DNA of 64,000 nucleotides from Liolophura sinensis (Eukaryota; Mollusca; Polyplacophora; Chitonida; Chitonidae). This document shows, in pieces, positions 12,931 through 25,058 of the stretch. A program made the position numbers and the translations under genes. Where the stretch lies: positions 34,207,608 to 34,271,607 of the forward strand of contig NC_088300.1 in the NCBI RefSeq assembly GCF_032854445.1, read 5' to 3'. The stretch's first letter is position 1. The number at the start of each line of letters is the position of its first letter. Below the pieces are notes generated by a model that was given only the letters and a program-made list of their open reading frames with translations, was not told the DNA's origin and did not search any database.

Positions 12931-15900
12931 CGGGCTTGTTTTGTGACCTTAACAATAATGTCAATATAATGTGCCTCTCAGAGACAAATGATGTCAAAGG
13001 AAGTAGCCTAGTGCTCGCTGAACAATATCGTTTAGGTCTTATTGAATTTTTGAAAACTTTTTGTGCCATATCACACAGTTAGTAGTGGTGCTTCTGGGTA
13101 CTAAAATATGCGTACGTTTATGTAAATGTGTGTGCTTTCAGATGAATCAGTGTTTTGTACATTGATATTTTAGCTGCTTTGTACAGATTGTACTTCTCAG
13201 AGGCTAACTTGCGTAAAAAGTAAAATAAAACTATGTTTCATTATGACATTTTTATTGTCTTATATGATGATTTTTATGTTATTCTTTTATTGTATTCTTT
13301 TTTTTTTTGCCTGAGTGCAAATATTTTTATATTTTTTCTTAATCCTCTTGTCCCATTCTTCAGACTTCTAACCCCACCCACCCACCCCCATCTGCGGGTC
13401 ATTGTCCCACAATGCTCATTCAGGGTGCTCATCTACTCTCATAATTACTATTCTTGCTAGGTTAAAAAAAACTCCTGACTATCTGCTTGTCGCAAGCTTT
13501 TTCATGTGACTGAGTTCCCTCCCTTAACTTCCCCTCACCTCCCCTGTGTTGATGCTCATGCACAGTGTCAGTGACGTGAACCACTAATTTTGCCCGCGAG
13601 CAATGTTAAACAAGGCTCAGCTGCCGGCCAAAAGTGGGGAAAGACATTCATAGCTAAAGAATTTGAAGAAAGGGCCGTAGGTAGAGAAACAGAAAAAAAA
13701 AGTTACAAGCAGAAGAAAAAAAGTGTCTATATGATTATAATAATTCTCATGAAATGTATGTGAAGCCTGTTTTAAAGTTAGAATGCCATCCACGATGGGT
13801 GTGAGAGTGAGACCTTGTGTAATGATGGGTACTGATGAGGCCTCATATTTATGTTCCGCAGTGTAACTGAGTAAGTACAGGTATTTGTTTAGCATACGCG
13901 GTGGTGAGACTATTGCATGTGTCTGCCTGGTTGTAGTATTTTCTGTGTGCTTTAAGCTATATATAATATGTTACTTGATATAATTTTATACCCAAAAGAT
14001 GCGAAGTTGTAGGTTTCTCCATGCAAAGCTTGTCTGGACATAGATGCATTTACTTATATACATGAATTAAGCTTTTTTCTTTTATTTATTTATTTTTTTT
14101 TTTTTCTACATCTTATTTTATCTATCATGCATAGATTGCATCATTTTACCGAAATGCATGTAAAAATATTAAGTCAGTAAAGGAAAGTTTGTAAATTGCC
14201 CCGGGGCTCTCTAGTTTCTTAAAACTGCCACTCTCCCCTTCCCGCATCAAACTCGTATAAGAAATTGTTGAGCATGTAATTATTAAACGATAAGATAAAT
14301 CTAACTGAATTTCAAAGGATTTTGTGGAAAAGTTCAATGGATTAAAGTTACGGTGCGCAATTTCTCACTTGCTTAATGTTTAAATGAAAATCAGTGTCAT
14401 CTGTTTGAATGATTATTACTTTTTGCCCCATTTAATTGTTTTCGTCATGTGTCTGTAGTGCTGTCAGTGTCTTGTCAAAATTCTGATAGTCGGCTGATGG
14501 AAGTCCATTACAGTACCAACATTTATGTCAGGAGGATCAAACTTTGTAAGCCTTGAAATTTTTATTGCTTGTTACACTAGTGTGTTTATCACCATATGGG
14601 CATGTAGTTATCAAGTTCTTCAATGCGGAATACCAGTCATGAATATGTGTGAATATGCTTCTCCTACAATAGATGTATGTATTGTCAGTTCTGACAATTG
14701 GCTGCATAACAAAACAAGGAGTTATCACATTGTGTTTGGCTCTCGAAGCTATAATATGTGGCAAAGTTTGCGCCCTACCCAGTGTAAGGTGGTTCTGATT
14801 AATTCAGGATTTGTAAGGGGCATAACCCTTCTGTTAGCACCAGAGGGTTTATGGTCATAACACTTAAGTGAATTTTACTTGTCATGATTTGAAGACCATA
14901 ACTGTATTGTATGTCATGTCTGGAAGATCATAAATTCTCTTGTCTCACATGCAGGCTGAGCATCTGAACGTCGGCTGATGTAAGTATGTGTAAGTACATT
15001 GCAAGGCTAAAATTCAGTTTTCTATAATCAAGATTTGTCCTAACTGGCAATGTGTGAGCAAAACAAACAATTTTAAGTACCCGGTAGCCTATTTTAGATA
15101 GATGTAAAATTATTTCTGTTTTTCTTTAATTAGTTTAAGATAAGTTAACTTATTTCATTAACAGGCATTTGTTGTTAGGAACTTTTAGCTACAATCATGT
15201 GTCCATAATTTATGGACAGTTTTTTCACAGGGAGAAAATTTTTGTTGTTAATTCTGACGGTTTTACTAAAGACCATGTAAAGCCTTTAAAGATCATTGCA
15301 AAGTCAGGCATATTCTTGTGAATGCGGCCTTACATAAGTTCCTTTACTTACTGTTACCTCAGCTTCCTGTTTGCCAATGATTATGTAATTTCATTAGGGT
15401 GTACAGAGTTGAATATAGCTATGATTTATATTGCATATGCAAAAACAAATCTCTCAATGCAAGTGGAGTAAGAAGTTTTACAAATTTTACAAAGCTAAAA
15501 GTACATACGTGCAGTTATGTCATGGGAGAGTGGTTGATTGATTAGTTCTTGGTTAATCACCTTTGCGTGTTCATTTTTTTTTTTTTCATTAATACTTTTA
15601 ATGATAGATCGAGGGGTCAAGTGTATGTAAGGTAAGTAGGTCCACAGGGTGCTCTTCTAAGTTTTTCTTTGATTAATGTAGTCACCAAGTTGCTCATAGT
15701 CTGACATTAAATTCTACTTGTGGAAAAATTTCTAAATTTTCTCTCCCCAAATGCCATGAACATTGATTAAAATACCTGTACATGCGTTAATATGTGCCGA
15801 TGATGATTTAATAGCAGACTGCAGATTGCTGATCACTTGACTCCTGACATTTAATTGTTTGCGACATTATCTCTGCTCTTAAGTCAAGATTCATGCCGTT

Positions 15901-16074
15901 CTTAAAGAATAATAACCGATTGTCGTGCCAAGTTGCTCACTGGAGTGTGCTGGTAATGATTTTATTACCATATGGTACATCATGTGTTTGTTCTTCTAAG
16001 TATAAATACATACATGCTTAACAACTTATCTCATGTATATCGCGATAGTGGGACATGGACAAATTCAAATTTAG
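12931..16074. other. AT-rich stretch, no gene seen
   Basis: T-runs at 13298-13309 and 14090-14105, and a CCCACCCACCCACCCCC patch near 13374-13390. Open frames at 13617-13895 and 14525-14860 have no recognisable motifs. The words GTCGGCTGATGGAAGT (about 14488) and GTCGGCTGATGTAAGT (about 14970) form a short direct repeat. Confidence 0.5.
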
Positions 16075-16130
16075 TCAGATGGTTAGTGCGTTGTACTTGC
16101 AACGCATCTTAGGTTCAAGGTTAACAGATA
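16075..16130 (+). other. tRNA-like segment, probable SINE head remnant
   Basis: The words TGGTTAGTGCGTTG and TTGCAACGCA, followed by GGTTCAAGG, resemble an A box, anticodon arm and B box of a tRNA-derived promoter. A full cloverleaf with acceptor stem cannot be built convincingly, so a functional tRNA gene is unlikely. A decayed SINE head is the simplest reading. Confidence 0.3.
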
Positions 16131-17439
16131 GGACAGCTGGTTAACGCCAGTTAACACTTAATGCTCTGGAGAACAATTGCTCCATACACAAATTAATACC
16201 ACACCACGTGTGTGTAATTTCTTATACCAGGTAGATCAATATATGATTGGAATAAATCACTCAGCCAGGTGGGCTTAAATCCTAAGTGGCTAGCTTTAAA
16301 ACAGGTGAAAACTGATCAGATGTGTAACTTAATATCTGTTTCTTGTGGCCTTGATCAAATCATCACATCTCAGTTAAAACGTTTTTTTGTTTTTTTTTGC
16401 TTAGCATCATCTTACAGAAAACATGTATGCTTAGTAATTGATGAAGAATTATTTGTCAACATGCTGTAAGAATTAAGCTATTATGCTTACTAAGTTTTAC
16501 ACTTGTGTGTATCCAACTATTAAATGGACTGTAATAACCCATGCGCTTTTCTTTTCCAAATGATTGAATGATTATGGCATAATGCTTTTCCAAATGTGCA
16601 AAGAGCTTAGAGGTATGTTACCTTTATGTGATACAGGTATACAGTGGTAAGAGACATATGATAGTCCTTTAAAACTACTGTAATTCTTCCCTTTTTGCGT
16701 GTTTGCAAGGTGTCTATATTTAGTCCTATTCCGAAGGCATTATTCCGTGTAGACTGGTAAAATTAAACTTTTTCTGAAGCCCTGAAGTTGGCAAATCCGA
16801 CTAATCGAATTAAAAATGTGCTTAAATTGCACTGAAAGTTGCTCTTTTATGTGTGGAAAGATTGAAGAATTATGGTAAAGTGTTAATGTACCATATGAAA
16901 AGAACGTTGCGTGCTGGGAATACTTCATGATTGTTTGCTATAGTGATAGGAAAGTAATGCCACATGACTGAACCCTCATGTAGCATTATAATAAACCTGA
17001 GCATCTAGGGGTGTAACAGAAGCATGTTATTACATATACATATACATTTGTAGCTATTGTCATGATGTTACATTTCACTTTAGTTTTTGCATAGGATGAT
17101 GTACAATGAATAGACATGGTGCAGTTACTCTGTGCTTAAATTCCGCACCTACATGTAGATTAGATTTGATAGAGTGTGGGTTAAAGAATATGCTAAATAG
17201 AAAGATGATGCTTTGAAATTATTCAGCACCTGGGAGATTATAATTGATTTGCTGAATTGTCTATCTTGTATACTACCATAAAAGGTAAAGTATTTCCCTG
17301 ATCAAAGTATTTCCATTGTCAGCAATGAGGAAGGTGTACTACTTGTGTAAGCGTGGTGAAAGAATGCTTTTTGTCTCTGTGATAAGAGGGATCTAGATAA
17401 GCTGAAAAAACGTATCAAAGGTTAAAGGACAGGTGTTGT
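16131..17439. other. AT-rich stretch, no gene seen
   Basis: No repeat array, transposon or coding exon was recognised. The palindromic CACACCACGTGTGTG lies near 16200. Confidence 0.5.
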
Positions 17440-18110
17440 GCATGTTCTGATTGGTGGACTGAATTTCATTGACGTCAGAAAAATGATTCAACTTGCAGGA
17501 TTTCGGCGGTATGTTCTGAGAGGCTCGGAACATGGCGCGGGAGACAGTTTTGTCATGTCAAAGCCCTTGAGAAAAGCCGAGATGAGCTGCGGATTAGAGC
17601 ACAACAAGTGACCCCGAACCGGGCCTCGGCAATTTGAACAATTAGCACAATCAGCCATTAATTAATTGGCCGGTTGAGTTATGCCAGTAATGAGCAGAGA
17701 TTGCTTATCACTTTATGTTGGGAGCAGGTGTAACCGAGTGCATGTCTGAGTCACACTGGTCCTGATCAGCTGTATAGGTGTCAGACTTTGTCTTGTAGTC
17801 TGTCTCTTCCTCACTATAAATACCTTAATAAGGATATAAGCTCCTTCTAATTTCGCTCGACCCACTTCTCTATTTTTTTTTTTTTTGTATCGGTCCTTTT
17901 TTTGTTTTACCCAGTGCCCTATTAAGAAATGATACAGATATTGTACATATGTTATTAACGCTAGGAAAAACTTGCTGCGCATGCTAATTAGCATCAACCC
18001 CGACCGTCAGGTGAAGGGTCCCAGTGATGCGCAGCCAGATTAGCCAGTGGTGTGGTGTGAATTATGGGGCAGAAATTTAGGGCGGTGGCCTAGTAACTCA
18101 TGATTAGCAT
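17440..18110. promoter_or_regulatory. Candidate conserved non-coding element
   Basis: Higher-complexity sequence amid AT-rich flanks. It has a TTAATTAA-centred homeodomain-type word inside CCATTAATTAATTGG (near 17655-17670) and GCGCGGGAGACAG-like GC words at about 17535. Further homeodomain-type AATTAGC words lie near 17640 and 17990. There is no open frame of interest. This combination is typical of developmental enhancers in invertebrates, but conservation is not shown. Confidence 0.3.
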
Positions 18111-18539
18111 TCATCTTCTGTTACATAAACGACTGATCACGTGTTTGCTTATCACTAATGACCTACATTTCCTATCCAATTAAGCCTCGTTTGCAACTTC
18201 CAGCTCCAGACATTGACGCAAATAGGTCATTCGAAAATGTAAGCTAGGTAACAAGTATATTGGAATGCTGGTATATTGAAAATTGCAGATAATTTCTTGT
18301 TGAGTTTGACCTCAGTATTAAATTTGCTATAATTTTTTTAAGTGGAAAGTATGTGTTAACAGAGAGCAACATTTATTTTTATTATACAATAAATCAACGC
18401 AGGGAATCAGCAAAAATGTCAATTACAAGAACAAATTATTCAATTTAAGGTGGACATGTTTCAATTAAAATGAGCTGAAGTAATAGTTTCCTAGTGGTTG
18501 ATCGTGAAAATTGAAATTCGTTGAAACACTTTTTTTCAG

Positions 18540-18727
18540 ACGATGTATCTAACTGTAAAGGAAGGAATCTCTGTCCGTATGTCTGCACTTCGATTTCCTC
18601 CACAACTGTTTCTCCGATCGACTTTATATTTGAAGGTTTTATTGCCGAGGAACCATGCAAGTGCAGTGTTGAACATAAAAAAATTCCCTGTGCAAATAAG
18701 GCAGTGATGACATCACAAACATGCTGA
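18540..18727 (+). CDS. Possible terminal exon, cysteine-rich peptide
   Basis: A pyrimidine run ending TTTTTTTCAG (to 18539) is a good splice acceptor. After it a frame stays open to a TGA at 18725-18727. The predicted peptide begins DDVSNCKGRNLCPYVC and later contains EEPCKCS, with seven cysteines in about 62 residues, ending in a cysteine. That suggests a secreted, disulphide-bonded domain, but I do not recognise the family. No upstream exon was identified and no polyadenylation signal was established. A chance open frame remains quite possible. Confidence 0.2.
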
Positions 18728-18968
18728 GTTTGCAGTGTAGTTAAACTTTTTTCCCCTCAGATCTCCTTGAGGGGGACTTAGTTTCAGTATCATGACTGTG
18801 AAATGAATTAATATTATAGATGTAGTCTCATTTACATATATATACCATGTGGCAGATATGAAATTACTTTCATTGGGCACTGCAGTCAAAGAGCATATTT
18901 TGAGTTAATGTCTTCTTACTCTTTGTGTGTGATCGGAAGGGAAATTCAAACCAATCTGACATGAGCAA

Positions 18969-18984
18969 AAAAAAAAAAAAAAAA
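18969..18984. repeat. Poly-A run
   Basis: An uninterrupted run of A residues lies about 70 bases before the 24-bp minisatellite. It is not attached to a recognisable SINE. Confidence 0.9.
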
Positions 18985-19052
18985 GGAGGAATAAATGATT
19001 TAAAAATGTACACGCACAGGTGTATATGCCAAACCATTAGTGACCTAAGTGT

Positions 19053-19436
19053 CTTGTCTGATCAGTCAGGATCATGCTTGTCTGGTCAGTCAGGGTCACA
19101 CTTGTCTGGTCACTCAGGATCACACTTGTCTGATCAGTCAGGATCACGCTTGTCTGGTCAGTCAGGATCACACATGTCTGGTCAGTCAGGATCACACTTG
19201 TCTGGTCAGTCAGGATCACACTTGTCTGGTCAGTCAGGATCACACTTGTTAGGTCAGTCAGGATCACACTTGTCTGGTCAGTCAGGATCACACTTGTCTG
19301 GTCAGTCAGGATAACACTTGTCTGGTCAGTCAGGATCACACTTGTTAGGTCAGTCAGGATCTCACTTGTCTGGTCAGTCAGGATCACACTTGTCTGGTAA
19401 GTCAGGATCACACTTGTCTGATCAGTCAGGATCACA
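19053..19436. repeat. 24-bp minisatellite, 16 copies
   Basis: The unit has the core GTCAGGATCACACTTGTCTG plus GTCA and is repeated about sixteen times with few substitutions (TGATCA for TGGTCA, GTTAGG for GTCTGG, one TAACAC). Because 24 is a multiple of three, the array is open on both strands: eight-residue repeats SGQSGSHL on plus and ILTDQTSV on minus. I treat both as by-products of the repeat. High copy similarity points to recent expansion and length polymorphism. Confidence 0.95.
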
Positions 19437-21057
19437 CAGGATACAGTGTGAATAGTAGATGGTAGGTGTGTGAATCATAGCAAAACCTCTTTGAAAATTA
19501 GAAGGCTTTTTGAAATTTATGAGAACCATTACATATATAGTCATACTTATTTGACAAACACTCACTGAGAACAATTGTTTCAAGATAAGAAAAAGTTACT
19601 TTATGTGTTTTTAAGAGTTTTTGACACTTCAGGAAGCAATCCATGATGTAAAAATTTTATCATTTTTGCTAGATAATAAAATATACATTGTAGATAGAGT
19701 AATAAGCTGATTCGACTGATGTTATCTAATGGTTTAGCTCACATTTTTTCTCTTTATTCACCTAGTTTGTTAAAAAAAAAAAATATGTACTGAAACACTG
19801 GATTTGATCTCATGCGTAACTGGTAACAATGGCTTCTTATATGTTAGAGGGAAGCTTGTGATCTAATGCAGGTCTACTTCCTGTCTAGAAGATAAACTTA
19901 TCTGTAATTTTTTTTATGGGGTTGTCTCGCGGCAGTTCAGATTCAAAAGGTCTATGTTAGCGACTGCAGACATCTTTAAGCTGATACATGTATCAGAAGA
20001 TGGTTGGTTGCATTGACTCTATGTGTCAGCTTTGGTATCATACATGCACAGGAAAATGCTATCTGGCAAAGTGCTCTAACAGGCCCTTCCTATTGACTAA
20101 TAGCTATTGAGCAAGTATAGCTTCGGTAGCCTTCACTAATTGATATGTTCACGGAGAGAAGTAGTATTAGTTTTCTCGCTTGTTGTCCCAGTGTCTCAAT
20201 GTCTTTGTGCTCTGCTCGTTTTTCACAGTACTTGTGAAATATGGGCGTTCATGTGTCCTCTTTTAGTTATTTGTTAATACAAAGCATTTGAAGGACACCT
20301 ACATGCATCAAGGACAATACACTGTAAGAGTTTGTTTATGCCTGAAAAAATTTTTCCCAGTTGTTCCCAGTAAGTTAAGTCAGGATTGTAATCTTATCAT
20401 GATATATTCCTGCTTTTATCAAACACTTTACTTTTTTTCTTGCTTTTTGGGAGAATCATGGTTTAGCTCATTGTTTTTTTTTCCAGACTCTCATTGTTCT
20501 CTGCTTTTTACTGATTGAATAGGTTTTGCCTTTGTTTTTTTTTAATTTTTTTGTCTGTTGTTCAGCTTTATTAACATGTATATGTTTTTTTCTTCTTTCA
20601 CACATGCATGCACATACTATCAAAATTTTGCAATTATTATTTCAGATAGCATTGGTTTGTAGTCTTCATTATAAATATTCAGCAGTAGTTACATCTTGAA
20701 TGATACATCTTCTTATTAATAGTAATAAATTATGATCATTTAATAATAATCGTGAAATTGACAAAAAGTTCAGTTCGATACAAAATACAGCAGTAAAAAC
20801 AAAAAATGTCGTCTTAGTGACATGCAAGGACTGGCCTGTCCACACCATTGCATGTGCACATTGGCTTTGAAGTGTACTTCAGGATGTTTTCTCTCCTTAC
20901 TTAACTCCCCTTTTCTCTGAACAATGTTGATGTCCGTGTTTGTGTGTGTGTGCATGTTTTAAGGAGTGGCTATAATTATCCCCTAGTATACATGTACACA
21001 AGCAAGTATCCCATATTGAATTGGGCTGCATGTGTATGTACTCCCACACATGTACAA
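19437..21057. other. AT-rich stretch, no gene seen
   Basis: No supported exon. T-runs near 20540 and a TG-rich patch at 20939-20955. Open frames are below 80 codons and lack motifs. Confidence 0.5.
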
Positions 21058-21287
21058 GGGTACAAGTATACAAGTATACATGCATGTAATTTAATGAAGT
21101 CAAGTATACATGCACTTAGTGTAATGAAGTCAAGTATACAAGTATACACGCACGTAATGTAATGAAGTCAAGTATACACGCACTGTACACGACTACATGT
21201 AATGAAGTCAAGTATACAAGTATACACGCACGTAATGTAATGAAGTCAAGTATACAAGTATACACGCACGTAATGTAATGAAGTCAG
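21058..21287. repeat. 38-bp minisatellite, 6 copies
   Basis: The landmark AATGAAGTCA recurs at 21093, 21123, 21161, 21201, 21239 and 21277, with spacing of 30, 38, 40, 38 and 38 bases. Each unit also holds AAGTATACAAGTATACACGC, a sub-repeat of GTATACA words, and CGTAATGT. The period is not a multiple of three. The array ends about 0.9 kb before the putative first coding exon. Confidence 0.9.
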
Positions 21288-21999
21288 ATTCTCACCATCT
21301 CTCTAGAAGTCACATCTCACTGAACACATGAAGTCAAGAGTCCATACAGTACAGTCAGTAAAGCTGGTAGGGTGATGTTTTTGGCGGCAGGGGGTTGGTG
21401 TTGTCCTAGTGTCCCATTGTCTTTGTGATTAGATATTCAGAAATTAACGGGGGAGAAATAGGGAAGATAGGGAGGAAAAAAGTGTCAGAGACTTTACTGT
21501 TTTCAAAGTCTGACCTAATCTTATGTACTCACCCGAACTGCTACATATATATAATCTGCCTGGGTTCCTAACACATAAAGTATGCTAAAAGAAAGATTAG
21601 ACAGAAAAAGCAGAAAGCTAGAGAAACAAACGTGTTGTAATGTTATTTCACTTCTCATCAGTTAAGGTCAGTATGTTGTGTGGCCCATGCATGGTGTATA
21701 GGTGAAGGAATAATGAGTAAAGACTGTATGGCCAGAGGCATTGTGAGCTTATCGGGATATTAATCCACTTCTAACCACTGCTGTTTTCTGACGGCCCAGT
21801 TTTTTTTTTTTTTTCGTTGTCTCGTTTCAATGTCTTTTGTACTCAAGCTCACATCCTTCAGAGAAGAGATAGAGTTAGTTAGAGACAGGACACGTCGTCA
21901 AGAACTAAAGAAGAGCTTTTTCGGATGACGACATAAACGACTTTGGCTATTGTTTTCTCCGCCAACTCTGTGCATTACTGGTGTAAACTTTGTTCAGTG
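21288..21999. other. Upstream flank of putative gene
   Basis: Mixed-composition sequence with a T-run at 21801-21814. It contains no coding frame of interest. It may hold promoter or enhancer sequence for the exon at 22.2 kb, but no TATA box or initiator stands out. Confidence 0.35.
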
Positions 22000-22188
22000 G
22001 AGTGACATGCCACTGGGGATCTTGTAGTGTTGACTGTATAGTATTACAGTGAGCAGTGCTGAGGACTTAACTTTTTCGAGGCCGCTAAAACGCTTACCTG
22101 TGCGGAGCGCCTTATCTCATTAAGACGAGGTGGACAGGTCTTTTAACTGGACTGTTAGACCGACGGGTCAGGATTCAGGTGGTCTAAG
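22000..22188 (+). promoter_or_regulatory. Putative 5' UTR / proximal promoter
   Basis: Less AT-rich than the flanks, with GAGGCCGCTAAAACGC and GCGGAGCGCC words immediately upstream of the candidate start codon. The transcription start cannot be placed. The context of the ATG is CTAAGATGC, with the favourable purine at -3. The call depends on the downstream exon being real. Confidence 0.3.
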
Positions 22189-22283
22189 ATGCATGGTGGT
22201 ATGGAATGTCAAATCGCCCCGTCTTACGCCACAGGTAGCGGCCTGACGATGGGGGACCCGGCTGTCCTCAGTAGCTGGTACTG
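22189..22283 (+). CDS. Putative first coding exon, unknown protein
   Basis: An ATG at 22189 opens a frame of 31 codons plus two bases, ending TACTG, directly before a consensus donor GGTAAGT (GT at 22284-22285). Without splicing the frame stops at once (TGG TAA), so the open frame ends exactly at the donor. The predicted N-terminus begins MHGGMECQIAPSYATGSG and contains a second methionine in LTMGDPAVLSSWY. There is no signal peptide or membrane segment, so a nuclear or cytoplasmic protein is likely. Codons are richer in G and C at third positions (GCC, CCG, GGC, CTG, ACG, GTC, CTC) than the surroundings, which supports coding. I do not recognise the family. The short TF-like leader exon followed by a huge intron with enhancer-like blocks suggests a developmental regulator, which is inference. 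Confidence 0.45.
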
Positions 22284-23627
22284 GTAAGTCTCTTGTATGT
22301 TACGCAACCTGTCAGCACAGCTACGAGAAGCCAAAGCATGTAGAATGCAGATACCTATGTAGTGTTTTATGTGAATGTGTGGTGCACAGTAAACAACTTT
22401 TGCATTTCTGTGAACTTTTTGCTCTAGCTGGGTTTGAACTACATGTGGATGTACATTAATTTGCTTTATATGGGGAGGTGTCTCAGGTCCATGTGCGTAG
22501 TAATTAAGGGTGCTGGTTAAGTAAGGTTGTTACTTGGTGTTCTCAGAGCTCTGATTTCAGGATTATGCACCCATCCCCCCCCCCAAATAAACTTGACCTT
22601 ATGTGCATGTACAATGTAAAATAAGGTGGAAGAAATGGTTGTAGTATGATACATTGTGCATACACATGTGTGAGTTTATCTTGTGCATTGTACAAAGCTG
22701 AGTCATATATAATATGGGCATGCATGTGTTACTTGTGGATGGCATATCCTGATTTGAAACTTCAAGGTCCATCACCTTGAATACATGTTTGTTACTTGGA
22801 TATATTATAGCATGAAAGACCAATAAATTTTCCAAGTACATGTTCCATGTTCTGTATTAAAATATTTGTAAGATCTAACCACAAGAAAATCATGGAGTTG
22901 AGTCGTCCATATATGTAATATTCCTTAAGTATTCCAACAGACACAAGTTGTCTGTTTGGTGTATTCAAATGTAGGTATCTAAGTCGGGAAAAGTACCGTT
23001 GGACAGGCTTTTGATATATGTGAAGTACCATATCCTCTCCTGGGTTAGGATGTGTTTGTATTGGAATTGACTGCCTCTCACTATGATCCCTTCCCAACCA
23101 AGTGATACTGTGTATTTCTCTGGGGCCGCCTGACAAAGGGATTTGACAAGCTGCTCTGATAAGCAGAAGGGTCAGTCGCCTTTTGTCATTAGACTTTCAC
23201 CATTATAAGGATCCAGATGGAATGTCTTTGTTGTCAGTGGAGTGAAGCGCCCCAGTGGTAAATCAAACAGCCCCCCAGCCCTTTTAACAGCGACTGCTCT
23301 ATCTCGATATTGAACACCGTCGTTATCAATATGTCAATACCCAGGTCCAAATTCCATTTGGTTCTTTTTATGCTTAGACATCTCAGAGGGTATGTGTTTT
23401 GTCTGTTTGTCTGCCTGTCTGTGTCAATTCTGACAGTTGCATTGGCTAATGTTTTCTTGTGCTCAGACGTTAGCCAATTTATGCATTATTTTAAATGGAT
23501 ATAATGTATAAGACACATTTTCTGTTTTGGCTGTATGTTTGTATTTTTGTAGTTAAAATACATCAGAAATTTGATCTGTAATATTACCTGGCACATTCGC
23601 ATGGTAGTTTAAATTAACATGTCACTC

Positions 23628-23765
23628 TCTGGCCTAGTAATTCATGTGTAGTGCAGCACAATGACCCAGGAGCCTCTCACCAATGCAATCGCTGAGAGTT
23701 CAAGTCCAGCTCATGCTGACTTCTTCTCCTGTTGTACATGGGAATATAACTGAAATATTCATTTA
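23628..23765 (+). mobile_element. Short SINE copy with internal deletion
   Basis: It shares with the 11.8-kb element the order GACCCAGGAGCCTCTCACCA, GAGAGTTCAAGTCCAGCTCA, TGCTGACTTCTTCTCC and TGAAATATTC. The middle of the element (the CAGCAACCTG to CATAATGCTGG part) is deleted, so the head joins almost directly to the tail. No clear target-site duplication was found. Confidence 0.7.
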
Positions 23766-25013
23766 CTTCAGCCTGTGACAGTTTAACTTTCATTTATCGA
23801 CGTGTATATGCCCACACCGAAATACATCCACGTCACCTAGGTTGAAGTAGTTGTCAGTTTCCTGTGCATCAGTCACCTGAAGATACATACGAGAATTTAC
23901 CTGTTTACTGTTGTTCTAGCTTTTTCCTGAGCAAATCCTTGGTCATAGTTTAAATTGACTGGCATACATGTATGTGTATATGTTTCTATTGATCAGGTGA
24001 AGGACTTGTTTTTCACTAAACTTGGTGAAATGGTGTACTAGTTTGCACTCGATGTTTGTATGTATGTAAATGTAATTTGCAGAAAAAAATGCATGTTCAC
24101 TGTATGGTACACGTATTTCTTGATAGTGTCATCTAGGTATTGTTCTGATGCAAGAAGAAATGTAATTGTGTTGTGCTTTGTTTTCACTATATGTGGTATG
24201 TTAAGTGTGATACACCTCAATAAGTTTTTCTGTATCACCAGAACCTTTATTGTTTTGTGTACATTTTATGTAAAAATTTATGTACGGAAAATTCCAATCT
24301 CTAGAATGCATCATTTATAAAAGGTGTGTTTACCTTTAGCTTTGTTTTGCATGAAAACAATTTGTTTCAAACGAAACGATTCATAAATTTAGTCAATTCC
24401 ACATTGCCACATTGTCTATCAATAGCAATTTTTCTCATCATTTTAAGAAGAAAATTATAAGTACGTTGAGTTATTCATTTTCAGTTGCGTAAAGACCACA
24501 TCGAAACCAACTAACAAAGTATCTGCTATTGTAGCGAATTTAATTTCCTGTTTCTCAGTGTGGGACGAAAAAGCTTCTGCATTTAACAGGCCTATGACAT
24601 GGGCCTTGTGGTCTGTCGGAATTTGTGTTTTTGTCTGAACATACTATATATTTGCATGGCTTAGTCAATGTTAGGGTATGACAGTAAATGGGAGGTGTGG
24701 GTCGAACAATACAAGGATTGTTTAAGACACTCAATCTGTCTAAAAATACCCTTTAATTTCATGTTGACAGAGTCCCCTAAAGCGACATGCTCTGGTACAT
24801 GTATGACTAGGCTGTCTGTTATAACTAACCCTTTTATCATCCACTTAATCTTTGCTAAGTTACTGTGAATTAACGACAAATTATTTTATGATACTTTTGT
24901 TCATGTGCTAGTATTAATTTTCCCGACTTGAATAATTTTTGTTTTTTTACACACATTAAACACATACATCTGTCCACATATTATCTGTCCAGTCTTGACC
25001 ATATACATACATG

Positions 25014-25014
<1 letters not shown>

Positions 25015-25056
<42 letters not shown>
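25015..25056. repeat. (AT)n microsatellite
   Basis: A near-perfect run of AT dinucleotides of about 40 bases. The minus-strand YIYIYIYIYI peptide in this area is its translation. Confidence 0.95.

Positions 25057-25058
<2 letters not shown>

Noticed and set aside
14525-14860. 111-codon plus-strand frame
   Set aside because: No domain, no splice signals, and a 75-codon minus-strand frame overlaps it.
16075-16130. Functional tRNA gene
   Set aside because: A- and B-box-like words are present but a proper acceptor stem and cloverleaf could not be formed.
22792-23136. 114-codon minus-strand frame
   Set aside because: No recognised motif or splice context. A few such frames are expected by chance in 64 kb.
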